Counted from the first letter of the stretch, positions 53,437 to 64,000 are shown. The stretch is DNA of 64,000 bases from Methylomonas aurea (GCF_024505045.1 NZ_JANIBM010000004.1:186001-250000), one strand, 5' to 3'. Numbers and translations: made by a program. Notes: generated by a model not told the origin, from the sequence alone.

Positions 53437-54039
53437 GTGACCGATATACATCCTATTGTACTGGCATCGAGTTCCGCCTACCGCCGCGAGCTGCTGAAGA
53501 AACTGGCGATCGATTTTAGCTGTTGCCCGGCGAACGTCGATGAAACGCCCCGACCGCATGAGTCGCCCGCCGACCTGGCGTTGCGCTTGTCCATCGAAAA
53601 AGCGTTGGCGGTCGGTAGTGCTTATCCCGCGCATTTGGTGATCGGCTCCGACCAAGTAGCGGCATTGGCCGGCAAAGTCCTGGGAAAGCCGGGGAGCCGC
53701 GAACGGGCCGTCGCTCAGTTGCAGCGCCAATCGGGCAGAGCCGTATCGTTTTACACCGGGCTTTGCGTATTGGATAGCGCCAGCGGACAGTACTTTACCG
53801 CTCTGGATCGGTGCGAGGTGCATTTCAAGCCCTTGAGCCTGCAGCAGATCGAGTATTATCTGGACGTAGACCGCCCCTACGATTGCGCCGGCAGTTTCAA
53901 ATCGGAAGCGTTGGGTATCGCCTTGTTCGATAAAATTTGCGGTGAAGATCCGAACGCCTTGGTCGGCTTGCCGTTGATCAAACTCGTAGGTTTGCTGCAA
54001 CAATTCGGCGTCGACGTGCTGCGACCGGTCGCGGGTTAG
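53437..54039 (+). CDS. Maf-family nucleotide pyrophosphatase (YceF type)
   Basis: About 200 residues from a GTG at 53437; a TTG at 53410 is the alternative. [16 protein letters not shown] is the Maf start, with [33 protein letters not shown] and [32 protein letters not shown]. YceF-type Maf enzymes hydrolyse m7GTP and related odd nucleotides, cleaning the pool. It is divergent from yceD, as in enterobacteria, and its stop overlaps the convergent HDOD gene by 4 bases. Confidence 0.94.
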   Translation: MTDIHPIVLASSSAYRRELLKKLAIDFSCCPANVDETPRPHESPADLALRLSIEKALAVGSAYPAHLVIGSDQVAALAGKVLGKPGSRERAVAQLQRQSGRAVSFYTGLCVLDSASGQYFTALDRCEVHFKPLSLQQIEYYLDVDRPYDCAGSFKSEALGIALFDKICGEDPNALVGLPLIKLVGLLQQFGVDVLRPVAG

Positions 54040-54884
54040 GGTGGGCTGAGCAAATCCAGCATTTGTGGCAGTTCCCGGTCGACTTGGTCGGCAATTTCCA
54101 GAATTTGCTCGCGGCCGATACGTGCCAGGGTCAGGGTTTGCTTGGAAAAGCCCGCCGCGGTGTTGGCCCGCTCCTCTGGTGTTTTGCTGTCGACCAGACG
54201 GCAGGCCACATACAGTAGATGCGCGTCCAGTTTGTGAAGTAGCGCTTGTTCAGGTGTTAGATAGCAGCCCACAGTCTCGTAAAGGCTTTCGGGGAGGTCC
54301 CAACTCTTCAATAACTCGCGACCCACCTCGGCATGAGTGAAGCCCATCAGGTTTTGCTCGAGGCCGGGAATCAATCGCCGGTCGCCGTTGGCGGCCAGCA
54401 GCGCCTGGCGGCTGGGCTCCGGCAGGCGGTGGTAGAGCAGCAGCGAGCCGATATCGTGCAGCAGGCCGGCGATAAACAGCCGTTCGGCGTGCAAAACCGC
54501 GCAACGCTTGGCCAAGGCCCGCACCAGAACCGCACAATGGATGCTGCGCCGCCAGAATCCGGCCATATCCACCAATTCGCAGGGTATTTGCCGGAACCGG
54601 TCGGCGATGCAGGTTGCCACGACCAGGCCGTACAAGTCGTCGACGCCGATTACGGTAATGGCCCGCGATAACGTGTCTATTGGGGCCTGGAAGCCGTAGA
54701 AAGGGCTATTGACGATGCGTAACAGGCGCGCCGACAACGCCGGATCGCGGGCGATTACGGTGCCTATTTCGGCAGGGGAGTGTCGCGTATCGCGGATCAT
54801 CTCGTTGAGTTGGTAATAGATATCTGGCAACGAGAACAGTTCGGTCGAGCCGGCAATCAATTGTTTTATCGCGGCGGCCTTCAC
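54036..54884 (-). CDS. HDOD-domain signalling protein
   Basis: 282 residues. [47 protein letters not shown] and [20 protein letters not shown] mark the HDOD domain, and [21 protein letters not shown] and [27 protein letters not shown] give HD-like residues that in this family are usually not catalytic. Such proteins are often linked to cyclic di-GMP or chemotaxis signalling. It directly follows the lytic transglycosylase gene with no gap (54884/54885). Confidence 0.92.
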   Translation of the reverse strand: MKAAAIKQLIAGSTELFSLPDIYYQLNEMIRDTRHSPAEIGTVIARDPALSARLLRIVNSPFYGFQAPIDTLSRAITVIGVDDLYGLVVATCIADRFRQIPCELVDMAGFWRRSIHCAVLVRALAKRCAVLHAERLFIAGLLHDIGSLLLYHRLPEPSRQALLAANGDRRLIPGLEQNLMGFTHAEVGRELLKSWDLPESLYETVGCYLTPEQALLHKLDAHLLYVACRLVDSKTPEERANTAAGFSKQTLTLARIGREQILEIADQVDRELPQMLDLLSPP

Positions 54885-55460
54885 TCAGCTTTTCCGGTAT
54901 AGCGACAGTACGTGTTGCACGTAATTGCGGGTTTCCGGGTAAGGCGGAACGCTATTGCCGTACTTCATCACCGCACCTTCGCCGGCGTTGTATCCGGCTA
55001 CGGCCAAGGTTAAATTCGAGTTGAACATGGCTAGCAGGTCTTTCAAGTAGCGGGTACCGCCGTCTACGTTCTGTTCGGCGTCGCGGCGGTCGGTTACGCC
55101 ATAGCGGCGGGCCGTATCGGGCATCAATTGCATCAAACCCACTGCGCCGGCTGAGGATACGGCATTCGGATTATAGGCCGACTCGGCCTGTATTACCGCA
55201 TGCAGCAGTTTCGGGTCCATTTGGTGTTTGGCGGCGGCCTTGGCGATCAAATCGTTGAATTTGAGCTTGTTGCCGGACATGAATTTCAAATCGTGGTGGT
55301 ACGTGCGCGGCCGGGTGCGAATGATCAGTCGATAGTCGAAACCTTTTTTCGGTTCGTCTGTGTAATACACCCGGCCGTCCGGAGCGACATATTTGTAGAT
55401 GTCTGCGCCGGAATCTGCGATTGGCGCAAAGGATAAGATGGCGATCAGCAGATGTTTCAT
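54885..55460 (-). CDS. Lytic transglycosylase with DUF4124-like N-terminus
   Basis: 191 residues. A signal peptide (LLIAILSFAPIADSGA) leads into DIYKYVAPDGRVYYTDEPKKGF, the DUF4124 pattern common at envelope enzyme N-termini. The SLT domain is AVIQAESAYNPNAVSSAGAVGLMQLMPDTARRYGV (catalytic Glu in IQAESAYN) with AVAGYNAGEGAVMKYGNSVPPYPETRNYV. It cleaves peptidoglycan glycan strands in the periplasm. It lies between purT and the HDOD gene on the same strand. Confidence 0.95.
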   Translation of the reverse strand: MKHLLIAILSFAPIADSGADIYKYVAPDGRVYYTDEPKKGFDYRLIIRTRPRTYHHDLKFMSGNKLKFNDLIAKAAAKHQMDPKLLHAVIQAESAYNPNAVSSAGAVGLMQLMPDTARRYGVTDRRDAEQNVDGGTRYLKDLLAMFNSNLTLAVAGYNAGEGAVMKYGNSVPPYPETRNYVQHVLSLYRKS

Positions 55461-55485
55461 CGCTTTGCCCTCACGTTGCTTCAGA

Positions 55486-56682
55486 TCATTGCTGGATGTT
55501 GACCGCAGCAGCGGCTTGCAGGGCCTTGGTTCGTGCCGACTCGACCGTATCCCCGGTCGCCAGGGCGACGCCCATGCGCCTGGCGCTGAAGGCTTCCGGT
55601 TTGCCGAACAGGCGCACGTCGGTATCCGGTATTGCCAAGGCCTGCTCCAATCCTTGGTAAGTGACGGCTTTGGCGTCGATGCCGCCCAGTATTACCGCGC
55701 TGGCGGCGGTTTTATCCAAGCCGGGGTTGACCGGCAAACCCAAAATCGCGCGGGCATGCAGGTCGAATTCGCTCTGGCGCTGGCTGGCCATCGTCACCAT
55801 GCCGGTATCGTGAGGCCTCGGACTGACTTCGCTGAACCAGACTTGATCGCCGGAGACGAACAGTTCCACGCCGAACAGGCCCAGTCCGCCCAACGCATCG
55901 GTGACCTTGCCGGCGATTTGTTGTGCCAGAGCGATAGCGTTTTCGCTCATGGCCTGCGGTTGCCAGCTTTCCCGGTAGTCGCCGTGTTCCTGACGGTGGC
56001 CGATCGGTTCGCAAAAATAGGTCCGCACCCGGCCTTCCGCATCCAGGGCGCGCACGGTCAATAACGTGATTTCGAAGTCGAAATCGATTTTGGCTTCGAC
56101 GATGACTTTACCGGTATCGGCACGGCCGCCGGCTTTGGCGTAATCCCAAGCCGCCTGCAATTGGTCTGCGCTTTTCACCATAGACTGACCCTTGCCCGAC
56201 GACGACATGGTCGGTTTGACGAAGCATGGGTAACCGATGCCGCCCTCAACTGCGGCCCGCAATTGTTCGAAGCTGTCGGCAAAGGCGTAATCCGAAGTGG
56301 GCAGGCCTAATTCTTCAGCCGCCAATTGGCGGATACCTTCCCGGTTCATCGTCAATTGGATGGCGCGAGCATTCGGCACCACCGTGGTTGATCCGTCGCG
56401 TTCGATTTCTGCAAGCGCGTCGGTGGCGATCGCTTCCAGTTCGGGGACGATAAAGTGCGGCTGTTCCCGAGCGACCAAGGCTTTGACCGCCGCGGCGTCG
56501 GTCATGTCGATCACGTGGCGGCGGTGGGCCACCTGCATCGCCGGAGCGCCGGGGTAGCGGTCGACCGCTATCACTTCCACGCCGTAACGCTGCAGCGAGA
56601 TGGCGATTTCCTTGCCCAACTCGCCGCTACCGAGCAGCAGGGCTTTAGTGGCGGAAGCGGTGTCGGGTGTACCTATTTTCAT
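55486..56682 (-). CDS. purT: Formate-dependent GAR transformylase PurT
   Basis: 398 residues. [70 protein letters not shown] and [21 protein letters not shown] motifs identify the ATP-grasp PurT, which adds formate to glycinamide ribonucleotide in purine synthesis. Its use of formate would suit a one-carbon metabolising bacterium, but the gene is widespread. The ATG overlaps the stop of the MutS-like gene by 4 bases. Confidence 0.97.
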   Translation of the reverse strand: MKIGTPDTASATKALLLGSGELGKEIAISLQRYGVEVIAVDRYPGAPAMQVAHRRHVIDMTDAAAVKALVAREQPHFIVPELEAIATDALAEIERDGSTTVVPNARAIQLTMNREGIRQLAAEELGLPTSDYAFADSFEQLRAAVEGGIGYPCFVKPTMSSSGKGQSMVKSADQLQAAWDYAKAGGRADTGKVIVEAKIDFDFEITLLTVRALDAEGRVRTYFCEPIGHRQEHGDYRESWQPQAMSENAIALAQQIAGKVTDALGGLGLFGVELFVSGDQVWFSEVSPRPHDTGMVTMASQRQSEFDLHARAILGLPVNPGLDKTAASAVILGGIDAKAVTYQGLEQALAIPDTDVRLFGKPEAFSARRMGVALATGDTVESARTKALQAAAAVNIQQ

Positions 56683-58271
56683 GAATTGGCTAAGTAGTTA
56701 TCGATATCTTGTTTGGAAAAGCCGATTTTCTTTGCTACCCGATCGGCATGGCTGACGCGGGAAATGCCGTCGATCAGCTTGAAGGTCGGCATGTCGTCGG
56801 CGAATTCCACTTGTTTCGGCGTCGCCACCCGGCGATTGACGAACACGTCGACCAATTGGTGGTTGTGGGTGATCAGGATCGTGCTGTTACCCTTGCGGTA
56901 AAAGCCGTCCAACACGTCGATCGAAGATTGCATTTTCTCTTCAAAAGTAGTGCCTTCCGCCATTTCGTCAAGCACCACCAGGCTGTTGCTACTCGCCGCC
57001 AGGAAAATGTCGCGGGTGCGTTTCAACTCGGTGCCGAAGCGGCCTTCGCCGTCGTCGAGGTGGCTGATTTCCGGTGCCTGGTAGAAAATCCGATCCGCTA
57101 CGATCAGTTTGGCGGCCCGGGCTGGAACGTAGCAGCCGATTTGGGCCAGTAATTGAATTTGAGTAACGGTTTTGCAAAACGCAGTCTTACCGCCGCTATT
57201 GGGCCCGGTGACGCAGACCAGGCGTTCCTCGCCCATGCTGAAATCGTTGCCGACGTAGTTCGGGTTTTTGTGGCCGAGTACCGGATTTTTCGCGTCCTGC
57301 AATTCAATCGAGTGGTGGTCGCGGTCGAGCAACTCCGGCAATACGGTTTCGCTGCCGTAGTTCTCGGCATATTTGATAAAGGCCAACAATTCGTCGAGTT
57401 GGCCCAGGCCATCCAGCAGTTCGCCGAGTGCCGCAGAATTTTTGTAGATGTCGCGCAACGGTATGATGCAGTTGTCGCGGTCGTAGCCGCCGACCACCGG
57501 GATATAGGCCAAGGCCAGGGGCAGGAAAAACACCGAGGCCACCGACAGGCCGTCGCGGGTGACCTGGAACATGTCGCTCGGGAAAATCCGGGTCAATCCC
57601 CAGATTGCGGTAACCAACACTGCGATCAATAGCGGTTTGAACAGTGTTGGCCGGAAAATCGTGGCCGGGGCAAACGAGTTTTTACGTTGTTCCTTGCTTT
57701 GCAGGCCTTTTTCGCTGTTGTAGACCGGGCCGACCATCAGCGAGTATTCGTTGCTTTGGGCGAAATTACCGATTTTGTCGAATACGCTTTGCAGATAAGG
57801 GCTTTGCGGCCGGCCGGAATTGTAAATGGCGCCGACCAGATTCAGCACCACGCGAATCCCGCGCACGTATTGTTTGTAGCCGTAGCCCTCGATCTGATTG
57901 TCTTCGCGGGCGGTGCCGAAACCGCCCAGGAATTCGCCGAACAGCAGCAGATACAAGCGGTTTTCGCCGGCGGCGGCATTGGCGACGATATTCTCTATGT
58001 TTTCCCGGACGGCAGGGTTGTCGCGAATTTCGCGCACGGCGTCTTGTTTGGCGGCAATCGCTTCGCGGTCGTTCATGGGCTGGGCCAGCGAACGGTACAG
58101 TACGGCTTGGCCGGCCAGGGTGCTGGCGTAATTGACGTTGTCGAACAGTTCGTCGACCTCGATCGTATTGAAAGCGCCCTGGTCGATCACTCCCGCACCG
58201 GTTGCCAGTGGTTCGGTAGAGCGGGCCTGAGGCCATTCGCCGTTCCAGCTTTGTAGAATATTCTGTTGCAT
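56679..58271 (-). CDS. MutS-family ATPase lacking mismatch-recognition domains
   Basis: 530 residues from the ATG at 58271, which follows a strong GGGGGAGG site. The frame's extension to 58367 is low-information. The C-terminal ATPase is complete: Walker [21 protein letters not shown]-like signature region around [16 protein letters not shown], Walker [18 protein letters not shown] and the His switch [14 protein letters not shown]. The N-terminal half has two membrane-like segments ([39 protein letters not shown]), which true MutS lacks. So it is a membrane-associated member of unknown role rather than mismatch repair. It is coupled to purT by a 4-base overlap. Confidence 0.88.
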   Translation of the reverse strand: MQQNILQSWNGEWPQARSTEPLATGAGVIDQGAFNTIEVDELFDNVNYASTLAGQAVLYRSLAQPMNDREAIAAKQDAVREIRDNPAVRENIENIVANAAAGENRLYLLLFGEFLGGFGTAREDNQIEGYGYKQYVRGIRVVLNLVGAIYNSGRPQSPYLQSVFDKIGNFAQSNEYSLMVGPVYNSEKGLQSKEQRKNSFAPATIFRPTLFKPLLIAVLVTAIWGLTRIFPSDMFQVTRDGLSVASVFFLPLALAYIPVVGGYDRDNCIIPLRDIYKNSAALGELLDGLGQLDELLAFIKYAENYGSETVLPELLDRDHHSIELQDAKNPVLGHKNPNYVGNDFSMGEERLVCVTGPNSGGKTAFCKTVTQIQLLAQIGCYVPARAAKLIVADRIFYQAPEISHLDDGEGRFGTELKRTRDIFLAASSNSLVVLDEMAEGTTFEEKMQSSIDVLDGFYRKGNSTILITHNHQLVDVFVNRRVATPKQVEFADDMPTFKLIDGISRVSHADRVAKKIGFSKQDIDNYLANS

Positions 58272-58303
58272 GCTGCCTCCCCCCGTTTTTATCTGCCGCG
58301 ACG

Positions 58304-59281
58304 TCAGCGCGCGGTTCGTATTAACTCTAGCATCAGCTCGACGTGGGCGTCGCTGTCGTTCAGGCACGGAATGTAGCGGTAGCTTTCGCCGCCAGCTTCC
58401 AAAAACAGTTCGCGATTGGCGATTGCGATTTCTTCCAGCGTTTCCAGGCAGTCTACCGAAAATCCGGGACAGATCATGTCGATTTGGCGGATGCCTTGCT
58501 TGGGTAGTTCCTCAAGCACTTCCACGCAATAGGGTTTCAACCATTCCGCACGGCCGAAGCGCGACTGAAACACCAGTTTCCATTGCGTTTCGGCCAGGCC
58601 CAATTGCTCGGCAATCAAGCGGGCGCTGGCCTGGCATTGGTAATAGTAAGGGTCGCCCCATTCGGTCAATTTGGCCGGCAAGTCGTGAAAGGACATCACC
58701 AGCAATTGCGCTTGGCCGTTTTGTTGCCAATGTTGCTGCACCGAGGCGGCGACAGCGGCGATGTAAGCCGGGTGCTGGTGAAAATCGCTGATAAAACGCA
58801 GGCCGGGCATATGCCGCCAGTCGACGAATTCGTCGGCGACGATGTCGAAAATCGAGGCCGTGGTGGTCGACGAATATTGGGGGTAGAGCGGCAGTATCAC
58901 GATTTCGTCGACGCCTTGTTTTTTCAGATCGCGTAATTTGTCGCGCAAGGCCGGTTTGCCGTAGCGCATCGCGCAGTCGATAGTCAGCGACGGTCCGCCG
59001 TGACGCGCTTTCAATTTTTCGGTCAATTGTTGGCTGAATACGATCAGCGGCGAACCTTGTTCGGTCCAGATCGACTGGTAGGCATGGGCGGATTTGCGTG
59101 GCCGAAACGGCAGCACGAACAGATTCAATATCAGCCACCACAGCGGTCGCGGCAGGTTGACGACCCGCGGGTCGCCCAGGAACTCGCGCAGGAAACGCCT
59201 GACGTCTCCGGTTTTCGGCGAAGCCGGCGAACCGAGATTGACCAGCAATACGCCGGTTTTTCCGGCAGGAGTTTCGCTCAT
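58304..59281 (-). CDS. hemH: Ferrochelatase HemH
   Basis: 325 residues. GVLLVNLGSPASPKTGDVRRFLREFLGDPRVVNLP is the family start; SFHDLPAKLTEWGDPYYYQC holds the catalytic His; LVFQSRFGRAEWLKPY, MICPGFSVDCLETLEEI and the ending NREL.LEAGGESYRYIPCLNDSDAHVE are standard. It inserts Fe(II) into protoporphyrin IX to make protohaem. It is followed downstream by the MutS-like gene and preceded by folE after 4 bases. Confidence 0.97.
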   Translation of the reverse strand: MSETPAGKTGVLLVNLGSPASPKTGDVRRFLREFLGDPRVVNLPRPLWWLILNLFVLPFRPRKSAHAYQSIWTEQGSPLIVFSQQLTEKLKARHGGPSLTIDCAMRYGKPALRDKLRDLKKQGVDEIVILPLYPQYSSTTTASIFDIVADEFVDWRHMPGLRFISDFHQHPAYIAAVAASVQQHWQQNGQAQLLVMSFHDLPAKLTEWGDPYYYQCQASARLIAEQLGLAETQWKLVFQSRFGRAEWLKPYCVEVLEELPKQGIRQIDMICPGFSVDCLETLEEIAIANRELFLEAGGESYRYIPCLNDSDAHVELMLELIRTAR

Positions 59282-59285
59282 CGGC

Positions 59286-59831
59286 TTATTTTCGGTTGAT
59301 CAGATTGAGGAACTCGGAACGGGTGCTGATTTCCTGGCGGAAAATGCCGCTCATCACCGAAGTGGTCATCACCGAGTTTTGCTTTTCGACGCCGCGCATC
59401 ATCATGCACAAATGTTTGGCTTCGATCACGACCGCGACGCCGCGGGCGTCGATGGCGGTTTCCACCGCGTCGGCGATTTGCCGGGTCAACTGTTCCTGAA
59501 TTTGCAACCGCCGGGCGTACATGTCGACGATCCGAGCCAGTTTCGACAAGCCCAGTACCTTGCCTTGCGGCAGGTAACCGATGTGGCATTTACCGATGAA
59601 GGGTAGTAGATGGTGTTCGCACAGCGAATAGAGTTCGATATCCTTGACGATGACCATATCTTCGGTATCGGCTTGGAAAATGGCGCCGTTCAAGACGTCG
59701 TCCAGGTTCTTTTCGTAACCGTTGTTCAGGAACTTAAAGGCTTTCGCGGCCCGTTTCGGCGTATCGCGCAAACCTTCCCGGTTCACGTCTTCGCCTATCG
59801 CCTGAATGATTTTGGAGAAATATTCTTCCAT
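59286..59831 (-). CDS. folE: GTP cyclohydrolase I FolE
   Basis: 181 residues. [50 protein letters not shown] has the zinc Cys/His set, and [27 protein letters not shown] the second cysteine. It makes dihydroneopterin triphosphate, the entry to folate and tetrahydromethanopterin-type pterins. It abuts hemH (4 bases), so the two are likely co-transcribed. Confidence 0.97.
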   Translation of the reverse strand: MEEYFSKIIQAIGEDVNREGLRDTPKRAAKAFKFLNNGYEKNLDDVLNGAIFQADTEDMVIVKDIELYSLCEHHLLPFIGKCHIGYLPQGKVLGLSKLARIVDMYARRLQIQEQLTRQIADAVETAIDARGVAVVIEAKHLCMMMRGVEKQNSVMTTSVMSGIFRQEISTRSEFLNLINRK

Positions 59832-59870
59832 CGCCGCCCCTGGGTAAAAAAATGCCGTGAGTATACAGGA

Positions 59871-60863
59871 TCAAAAAGTAAATGCCAGAGCGTCCAAAAC
59901 CACCTGAAAACCGGCGCCTGGTTTGCCGGCATTCTCGCTCAGATGCCGGCGCCAGGCCCGGGCTCCGTCCGCACCGTGGAACAGGCCGAGCATGTGGCGG
60001 GTGATATTATGCAGGCGTTGGCCACTTTCCAATTGCTGTTCGATATAAGCTTGCATGGCCATCGCGATCTGCTGCCGGCTGCGCAGCGGCCGTTCATCCC
60101 GGAAAATCCGTGCGTCAACCTGCGCCAGCAGGAAAGGGTTATGGTAAACCTCGCGGCCCAGCATGACGCCGTCGACCTGGTTCAGCAAAGCTTCCGCGGC
60201 ATCCAGGGTATTAATGCCACCGTTTATCACAATCTCAAGTTCCGGAAAATCTTGCTTCAACTGAAACACCACATCGTAACGCAATGGCGGAATCTCGCGG
60301 TTTTCTTTCGGCGACAATCCTGATAGCCAAGCCTTGCGGGCGTGGACGATGAAAGTTTTACATCCGGCACGGGCGACTGTAGCGATGAAATCGACCAACT
60401 CGGCGTAGGAGTCGCGGTCGTCGATGCCGATGCGAGATTTGACTGTCACCGGAATCGAAACCGCATCGCGCATGGCTGCGACGCAATCGGCGACCAATTG
60501 CGGTTCTGCCATCAGGCAAGCGCCGAAGCGGCCGTTTTGTACCCGATCGCTGGGGCAGCCTACATTAAGGTTGATTTCATCGTAACCATAGGCGGCGCCA
60601 ATACTCGCGCATTGCGCCAATTCGGCCGGATCGCTGCCGCCCAGTTGCAAGGCCACGGGATGCTCTGCCGCGTCGAATTGCAAATGCCGTTCGGCATTGC
60701 CGCGCAAAATTGCGCCGGTGGTTACCATTTCGCTATATAACAAAGTATGCCGGCTCAAGAGCCGGTGGAAGTAACGGCAATGGCGGTCGGTCCAGTCCAA
60801 CATCGGCGCGACGCTGAAACGGGACGCCGCAACAGACGGCGGGGCGAATGAGGGGGTGATCAT
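59871..60863 (-). CDS. dusA: tRNA-dihydrouridine synthase A
   Basis: 330 residues. [38 protein letters not shown] is the DusA start. [21 protein letters not shown] carries the catalytic Cys, and [21 protein letters not shown] and [27 protein letters not shown] are the DusA-specific regions. The FMN enzyme reduces uridines 20/20a of tRNA. It may share a transcript with folE-hemH (40-base gap). Confidence 0.97.
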   Translation of the reverse strand: MITPSFAPPSVAASRFSVAPMLDWTDRHCRYFHRLLSRHTLLYSEMVTTGAILRGNAERHLQFDAAEHPVALQLGGSDPAELAQCASIGAAYGYDEINLNVGCPSDRVQNGRFGACLMAEPQLVADCVAAMRDAVSIPVTVKSRIGIDDRDSYAELVDFIATVARAGCKTFIVHARKAWLSGLSPKENREIPPLRYDVVFQLKQDFPELEIVINGGINTLDAAEALLNQVDGVMLGREVYHNPFLLAQVDARIFRDERPLRSRQQIAMAMQAYIEQQLESGQRLHNITRHMLGLFHGADGARAWRRHLSENAGKPGAGFQVVLDALAFTF

Positions 60864-61321
60864 GCTGTATTTGTGGAATTTCGGGCAATGCGGGGCTTAT
60901 GCTGACAGCCGGCCGCGAACAGGGCGCCGCCGGCCGAGCTCCGTTTGCCGGAGATGTATTTCGGCGGCCATTGCTATCATTGTACACGGACCTGCACCGG
61001 GATGTTTCGGCCAAGAGCCTCCCGGCCGGCCCAATCGGTGTCTCTTTCGTTAGTAACAGGTGATTAAGTCTACGGCTTTAGACCCCCAATCAACGCGAAT
61101 TTGCGGCGATCGGCGGCTATTTGTGCGTTCCGTGGAGCTGGTGTAGTATTGGATTCGAGAGTTAACGCCGTTGTTAGAGGCTTTGCCGCAGAAGCCAATT
61201 TTCGCGTATGCCGGATACCTGATTCGCGTTTTCCAGCCCGATACGGGCTGCACCGCTCGGTCGTTTTTTGGAGGCCCCATTTTGGATTTGCCGATCGATA
61301 CAATTTCAATTTTCGTTTTAC
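60864..61321. other. Divergent intergenic region between dusA and the PilZ gene
   Basis: About 458 bases between two divergent genes. It should hold both promoters. One clean hairpin, CAGCCCG-ata-CGGGCTG, lies at about 61236-61252. No RNA gene or protein is convincing; open frames here are short and lack family character. Confidence 0.5.
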
Positions 61322-64000
61322 ATGCCTACCAATATTAACAAACCGAAGCAGCGCAGGTACATCCGCTATCCGATCGAGCTGGCAGCCGTGTTGGTGGTCG
61401 ACAACCGGTTGAGTTTCGACGGAGTGATTTTGGATTTCTGTCAGGGCGGCTTTTTTGTGGCGCTTAAAACGCCCGAACAAATTCCGTTGGATAAAACGGT
61501 TAAAGTCCGATTTTCGATCCCATCGGCGACGGGCGGCGAGAAATACGACATCGATGCCAGAGCGTTGCATGTTGCCGGCAGCGGTATCGGAATTGCAGTC
61601 GACAACATGCCGCGCAATGCGTTCGAGGCCTTGAAAAACCTGGCCAAAGCGCCGCTCAATGCGTTGTTGGCTGAGGCAAACGATGCCAAACCCAATAAGT
61701 TGGATCAGGAAAAACTGAGAAACCTGTTCAAAGTGTTTCTGATCGAAAACCTGCCGCCGCTATTGAACCACTATTACGAAATGGTGGGCGGTTATATTGC
61801 CGATTCCAACCAGTACAGCGAGTGCTTCACCAACCAGTCGATGTGCGACGATTTGGTCACGGTACTGAAAACCGGGAGGGAGAAGTTTATCAGCGAATTT
61901 TGCACCTCTGTGCTGTCCCAAGTCGACGACATTGCTAGGGATGGCTCCGACAAGGAGCGGTTGATTCCAGACTACAACGCGCTTTCACTGGTCGAGAAAG
62001 AGGATTTCGAAGACTGGCTGAATATGTCGCTGATTATCCGGAAGCTGGCCAACCATTACGACGAACAAATCAACCTAGTTGCCAGCGAAATCGGACGGAT
62101 ATTCGGTTTCAACGAAAGCGGCGTCGCCAATCCCGTTGCTCCTGCGGTGTTGTGCGATAGTTTTCGAGAGTTGGTGATCCAACTGGATCTGACCCGGAAA
62201 ATCAACAGCTTGGTTTATAGCGCGTTCGGCAAGGTATTGTTCAACGATCTGAATGGACTTTACCAGAAGACTTATTCTTTCCTGTCGCGTAATCAATCCG
62301 CAGATAGAAAGCCGGTACGCCAGGAGCATTGGACCGACATCGGCAAATCCCGCGCCGCAAGTGGCGACACCCTTGCCGAGAAACGGCGACCGGGCCAAGC
62401 TGCGCAAGGGTTTGGCGGCGGCACAATGCCGGTGACCGCCGAGGTTCGCGAGCGGCGGCCGATCGGCCAAGTCGCGGCGACGTTGCTGGATTTATTGACC
62501 GAAACCGGTATCGATTATCCGGAACTCGCCGTATCGGCCGCCGCAGCGCGGCCGTCGGCGGCGGCACTATTCGATCGCGACGAAATCGCCGCGGCAATCG
62601 CCAAATTGCAGGAAAATCTGGCCGGCGAGCCCAAGCTGCATTGGGATGCCTCGGCGCTGAAACAGCGTTTGCAGGAGACCTTGAGCGGATTGGGGCTGGG
62701 CGCCAAATCGTTTTCCGCGGCCGATTTGCAACATCTGGAACTCTACGGCCGGTTTTTTGAAACGTTGTTCAACGACGTCGCCCAAACTTCGGAAATCAAG
62801 CCGGTATTGGAACGCATCCATTTGCCGCTGCTGTCTTTGGCCTTGCGCGGCGACGATTTTTTGAATGCCGATTTGCATCCGGTGAAAAATATTCTGAACC
62901 AATTGTCGACCTTGGAGCCGGCGGTCAAAGCCAATAGAGTCGTCAAAAACATTAACATCAAAACTGCGGTTGACAATATCGTTGCCCGGATTAACAACGA
63001 ATCCAAAACCAACCCGGAGGTGTTCAAACAGGCCGAGCGGGAGTTGGAGGAACTTACCCGCCAGGTGACGCGGTCGGTCGACACCAATGTCAAACGCATC
63101 GTAGAAACCTACGAAGGTCAACAGAAGCTGGAGAAGGCGCGGCTTTCGGTACAGGCTGAAATCGACAAGCGCATCGCCGGGCGGGTGGTGCCGAAAGTGA
63201 TTCCGGAGTTATTGCAATACGGCTGGCAACACCTGTTGCTGATCGCCGAATTGAACAGCGAGCGCAAACCCGAGGAGAAACGCACCTATTTGAAGGTGTT
63301 CGACGATCTGTTGTTCTGGTTGTTCGAACAGGATTCGATGCTGAAGATCCAGGCGGCCAGCATCCAGACCACGCTTGACTACGTTAAGGAGCAATTGACT
63401 TCGGTATGCACCAACGTGTTTTTTCTCGATAGCGTGGTCGACGAGCTGACCGCGTTGTTGCTGGGTAGCGGCGAACCGAAAGTGCGCAAACCGATGGCGA
63501 CGGTCAGAATTCCGCCGGCCGATAGCGGCAGCCACAAAGATCTGCCGGTCAAGGAAGACGCTTGGCTGGCCCAGGTCGAGCAACTCAGCGTCGGCGATTG
63601 GTTTACCATGCTCCGCGACGGCCAGGGCTTCGAGGCGATGAAGCTGGTCTGGATCGGCGACTTGTTGGAGTTGTACGTGTTCGTCAACCGCGATGGACTC
63701 AACAAACTGGAATTGAGTAAGGAAGAATTGGCCGAAGCTATGCGTAGCGGCGACGCGATCAAAATGGAAAGCCTGGATTCGCCGCTGGTGGACAGGACCA
63801 CCAACCTAATGTTGCAGAAGATGCATGAAAAATTGCTGTTCAATGCCACGCACGACCCGGTGACCGAGCTGTTTACCCGTGACGAGTTCTGCAAACAGCT
63901 CAAAAACGAGACAGGGCGGATCGGCGAAGCCCACCATATGCTGTGTCATATGGAAGTGCTTAACCTGCGGGTCATTGCCAATATCTGCGGTACTGCCGGC
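61322..64000 (+). CDS. PilZ-DUF1631-GGDEF protein, runs off the window end
   Basis: Open frame from ATG 61322 to the window end, at least 893 residues, with no stop. Residues ~10-110 are a PilZ-like domain: RRYIRYPIELAAVLVVDN, then a LDFCQGGFFV segment and DIDARALHVAGSGIGIAVDN, the arginines and D/N-x-S/G-x-x-G analogue fitting cyclic di-GMP binding. The middle (~125-840) is the DUF1631 region, mostly helical with coiled coil. From ~845, NATHDPVTELFTRDEFCKQL starts a GGDEF-type domain whose active site lies outside. It is a probable cyclic di-GMP effector; an EAL domain may follow. Confidence 0.88.
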   Translation, partial: MPTNINKPKQRRYIRYPIELAAVLVVDNRLSFDGVILDFCQGGFFVALKTPEQIPLDKTVKVRFSIPSATGGEKYDIDARALHVAGSGIGIAVDNMPRNAFEALKNLAKAPLNALLAEANDAKPNKLDQEKLRNLFKVFLIENLPPLLNHYYEMVGGYIADSNQYSECFTNQSMCDDLVTVLKTGREKFISEFCTSVLSQVDDIARDGSDKERLIPDYNALSLVEKEDFEDWLNMSLIIRKLANHYDEQINLVASEIGRIFGFNESGVANPVAPAVLCDSFRELVIQLDLTRKINSLVYSAFGKVLFNDLNGLYQKTYSFLSRNQSADRKPVRQEHWTDIGKSRAASGDTLAEKRRPGQAAQGFGGGTMPVTAEVRERRPIGQVAATLLDLLTETGIDYPELAVSAAAARPSAAALFDRDEIAAAIAKLQENLAGEPKLHWDASALKQRLQETLSGLGLGAKSFSAADLQHLELYGRFFETLFNDVAQTSEIKPVLERIHLPLLSLALRGDDFLNADLHPVKNILNQLSTLEPAVKANRVVKNINIKTAVDNIVARINNESKTNPEVFKQAERELEELTRQVTRSVDTNVKRIVETYEGQQKLEKARLSVQAEIDKRIAGRVVPKVIPELLQYGWQHLLLIAELNSERKPEEKRTYLKVFDDLLFWLFEQDSMLKIQAASIQTTLDYVKEQLTSVCTNVFFLDSVVDELTALLLGSGEPKVRKPMATVRIPPADSGSHKDLPVKEDAWLAQVEQLSVGDWFTMLRDGQGFEAMKLVWIGDLLELYVFVNRDGLNKLELSKEELAEAMRSGDAIKMESLDSPLVDRTTNLMLQKMHEKLLFNATHDPVTELFTRDEFCKQLKNETGRIGEAHHMLCHMEVLNLRVIANICGTAG

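Noticed and set aside
61070-61570. Minus-strand frame upstream of and opposite the PilZ gene
   Set aside because: Overlaps the strongly supported PilZ frame and has no family character.

Overview
The window reads as chromosomal DNA of a moderately GC-rich gammaproteobacterium. The plsX-fabH-fabD-fabG block, YceD-rpmF, a YceF-type Maf protein and PurT all fit that group. The exopolysaccharide locus with an exosortase-associated acyltransferase, the FIST and PAS-GGDEF proteins, and the general look of the proteins make me think of a type I methanotroph (Methylomonas-like). That is an impression: no methane oxidation gene lies in the window.

Layout. 1-13851: an exopolysaccharide locus with a glycosyl-1-phosphate transferase, Wza-like export lipoprotein, Wzc-like tyrosine kinase, Wzy-like polymerase, Wzx-like flippase, a methyltransferase and four glycosyltransferases, many overlapping by a few bases. 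14173-17414: an exosortase-associated acyltransferase and a coupled FIST sensor / diguanylate cyclase pair. 17864-24508: an AT-richer membrane protein, a GCS2-type ligase next to an M14/AstE-type zinc hydrolase, and a membrane protein next to an unusual double amidase. 24536-41455, all on the minus strand: a complete urea module reading porin, urtABCDE, a small membrane protein, ureD, ureA, ureB, ureC, ureE, ureF, ureG. 44419-48722: an NCS1-like transporter fused to a hybrid histidine kinase, plus its LuxR-type response regulator. 48804-53380: fabG-fabD-fabH-plsX-rpmF-yceD. 53437-60863: housekeeping genes (maf, HDOD, lytic transglycosylase, purT, MutS-like ATPase, hemH, folE, dusA). 61322 to the end: a PilZ-DUF1631-GGDEF protein that runs off the window.

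The most unusual content lies between 25 and 45 kb. A dispersed structured repeat of about 255-315 bp (seven full copies, one remnant) sits between the urea genes and around a REP-associated tyrosine transposase (RAYT). Each full copy folds on paper into the same chain of nested hairpins. Several stems differ between copies by paired, compensatory changes, so the fold seems to be what is kept. Six of the seven full copies form three inverted pairs, always with the same end outward. Each pair encloses a gene unlike its surroundings: a pentapeptide-repeat secreted protein, a very AT-rich hypothetical, and a hypothetical plus the RAYT. A second, smaller family of GTAG-prefixed hairpins, typical of RAYT targets, lies in the same gaps and brackets the RAYT itself. 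The RAYT frame carries an internal TAG stop.

The urea genes form a coherent pathway: outer membrane entry (porin), periplasmic capture and ABC import (UrtABCDE), hydrolysis to ammonia and CO2 (UreABC) and nickel-centre assembly (UreDEFG). The transporter-kinase next door is a plausible sensor for a nitrogen compound, but its ligand cannot be read from sequence.
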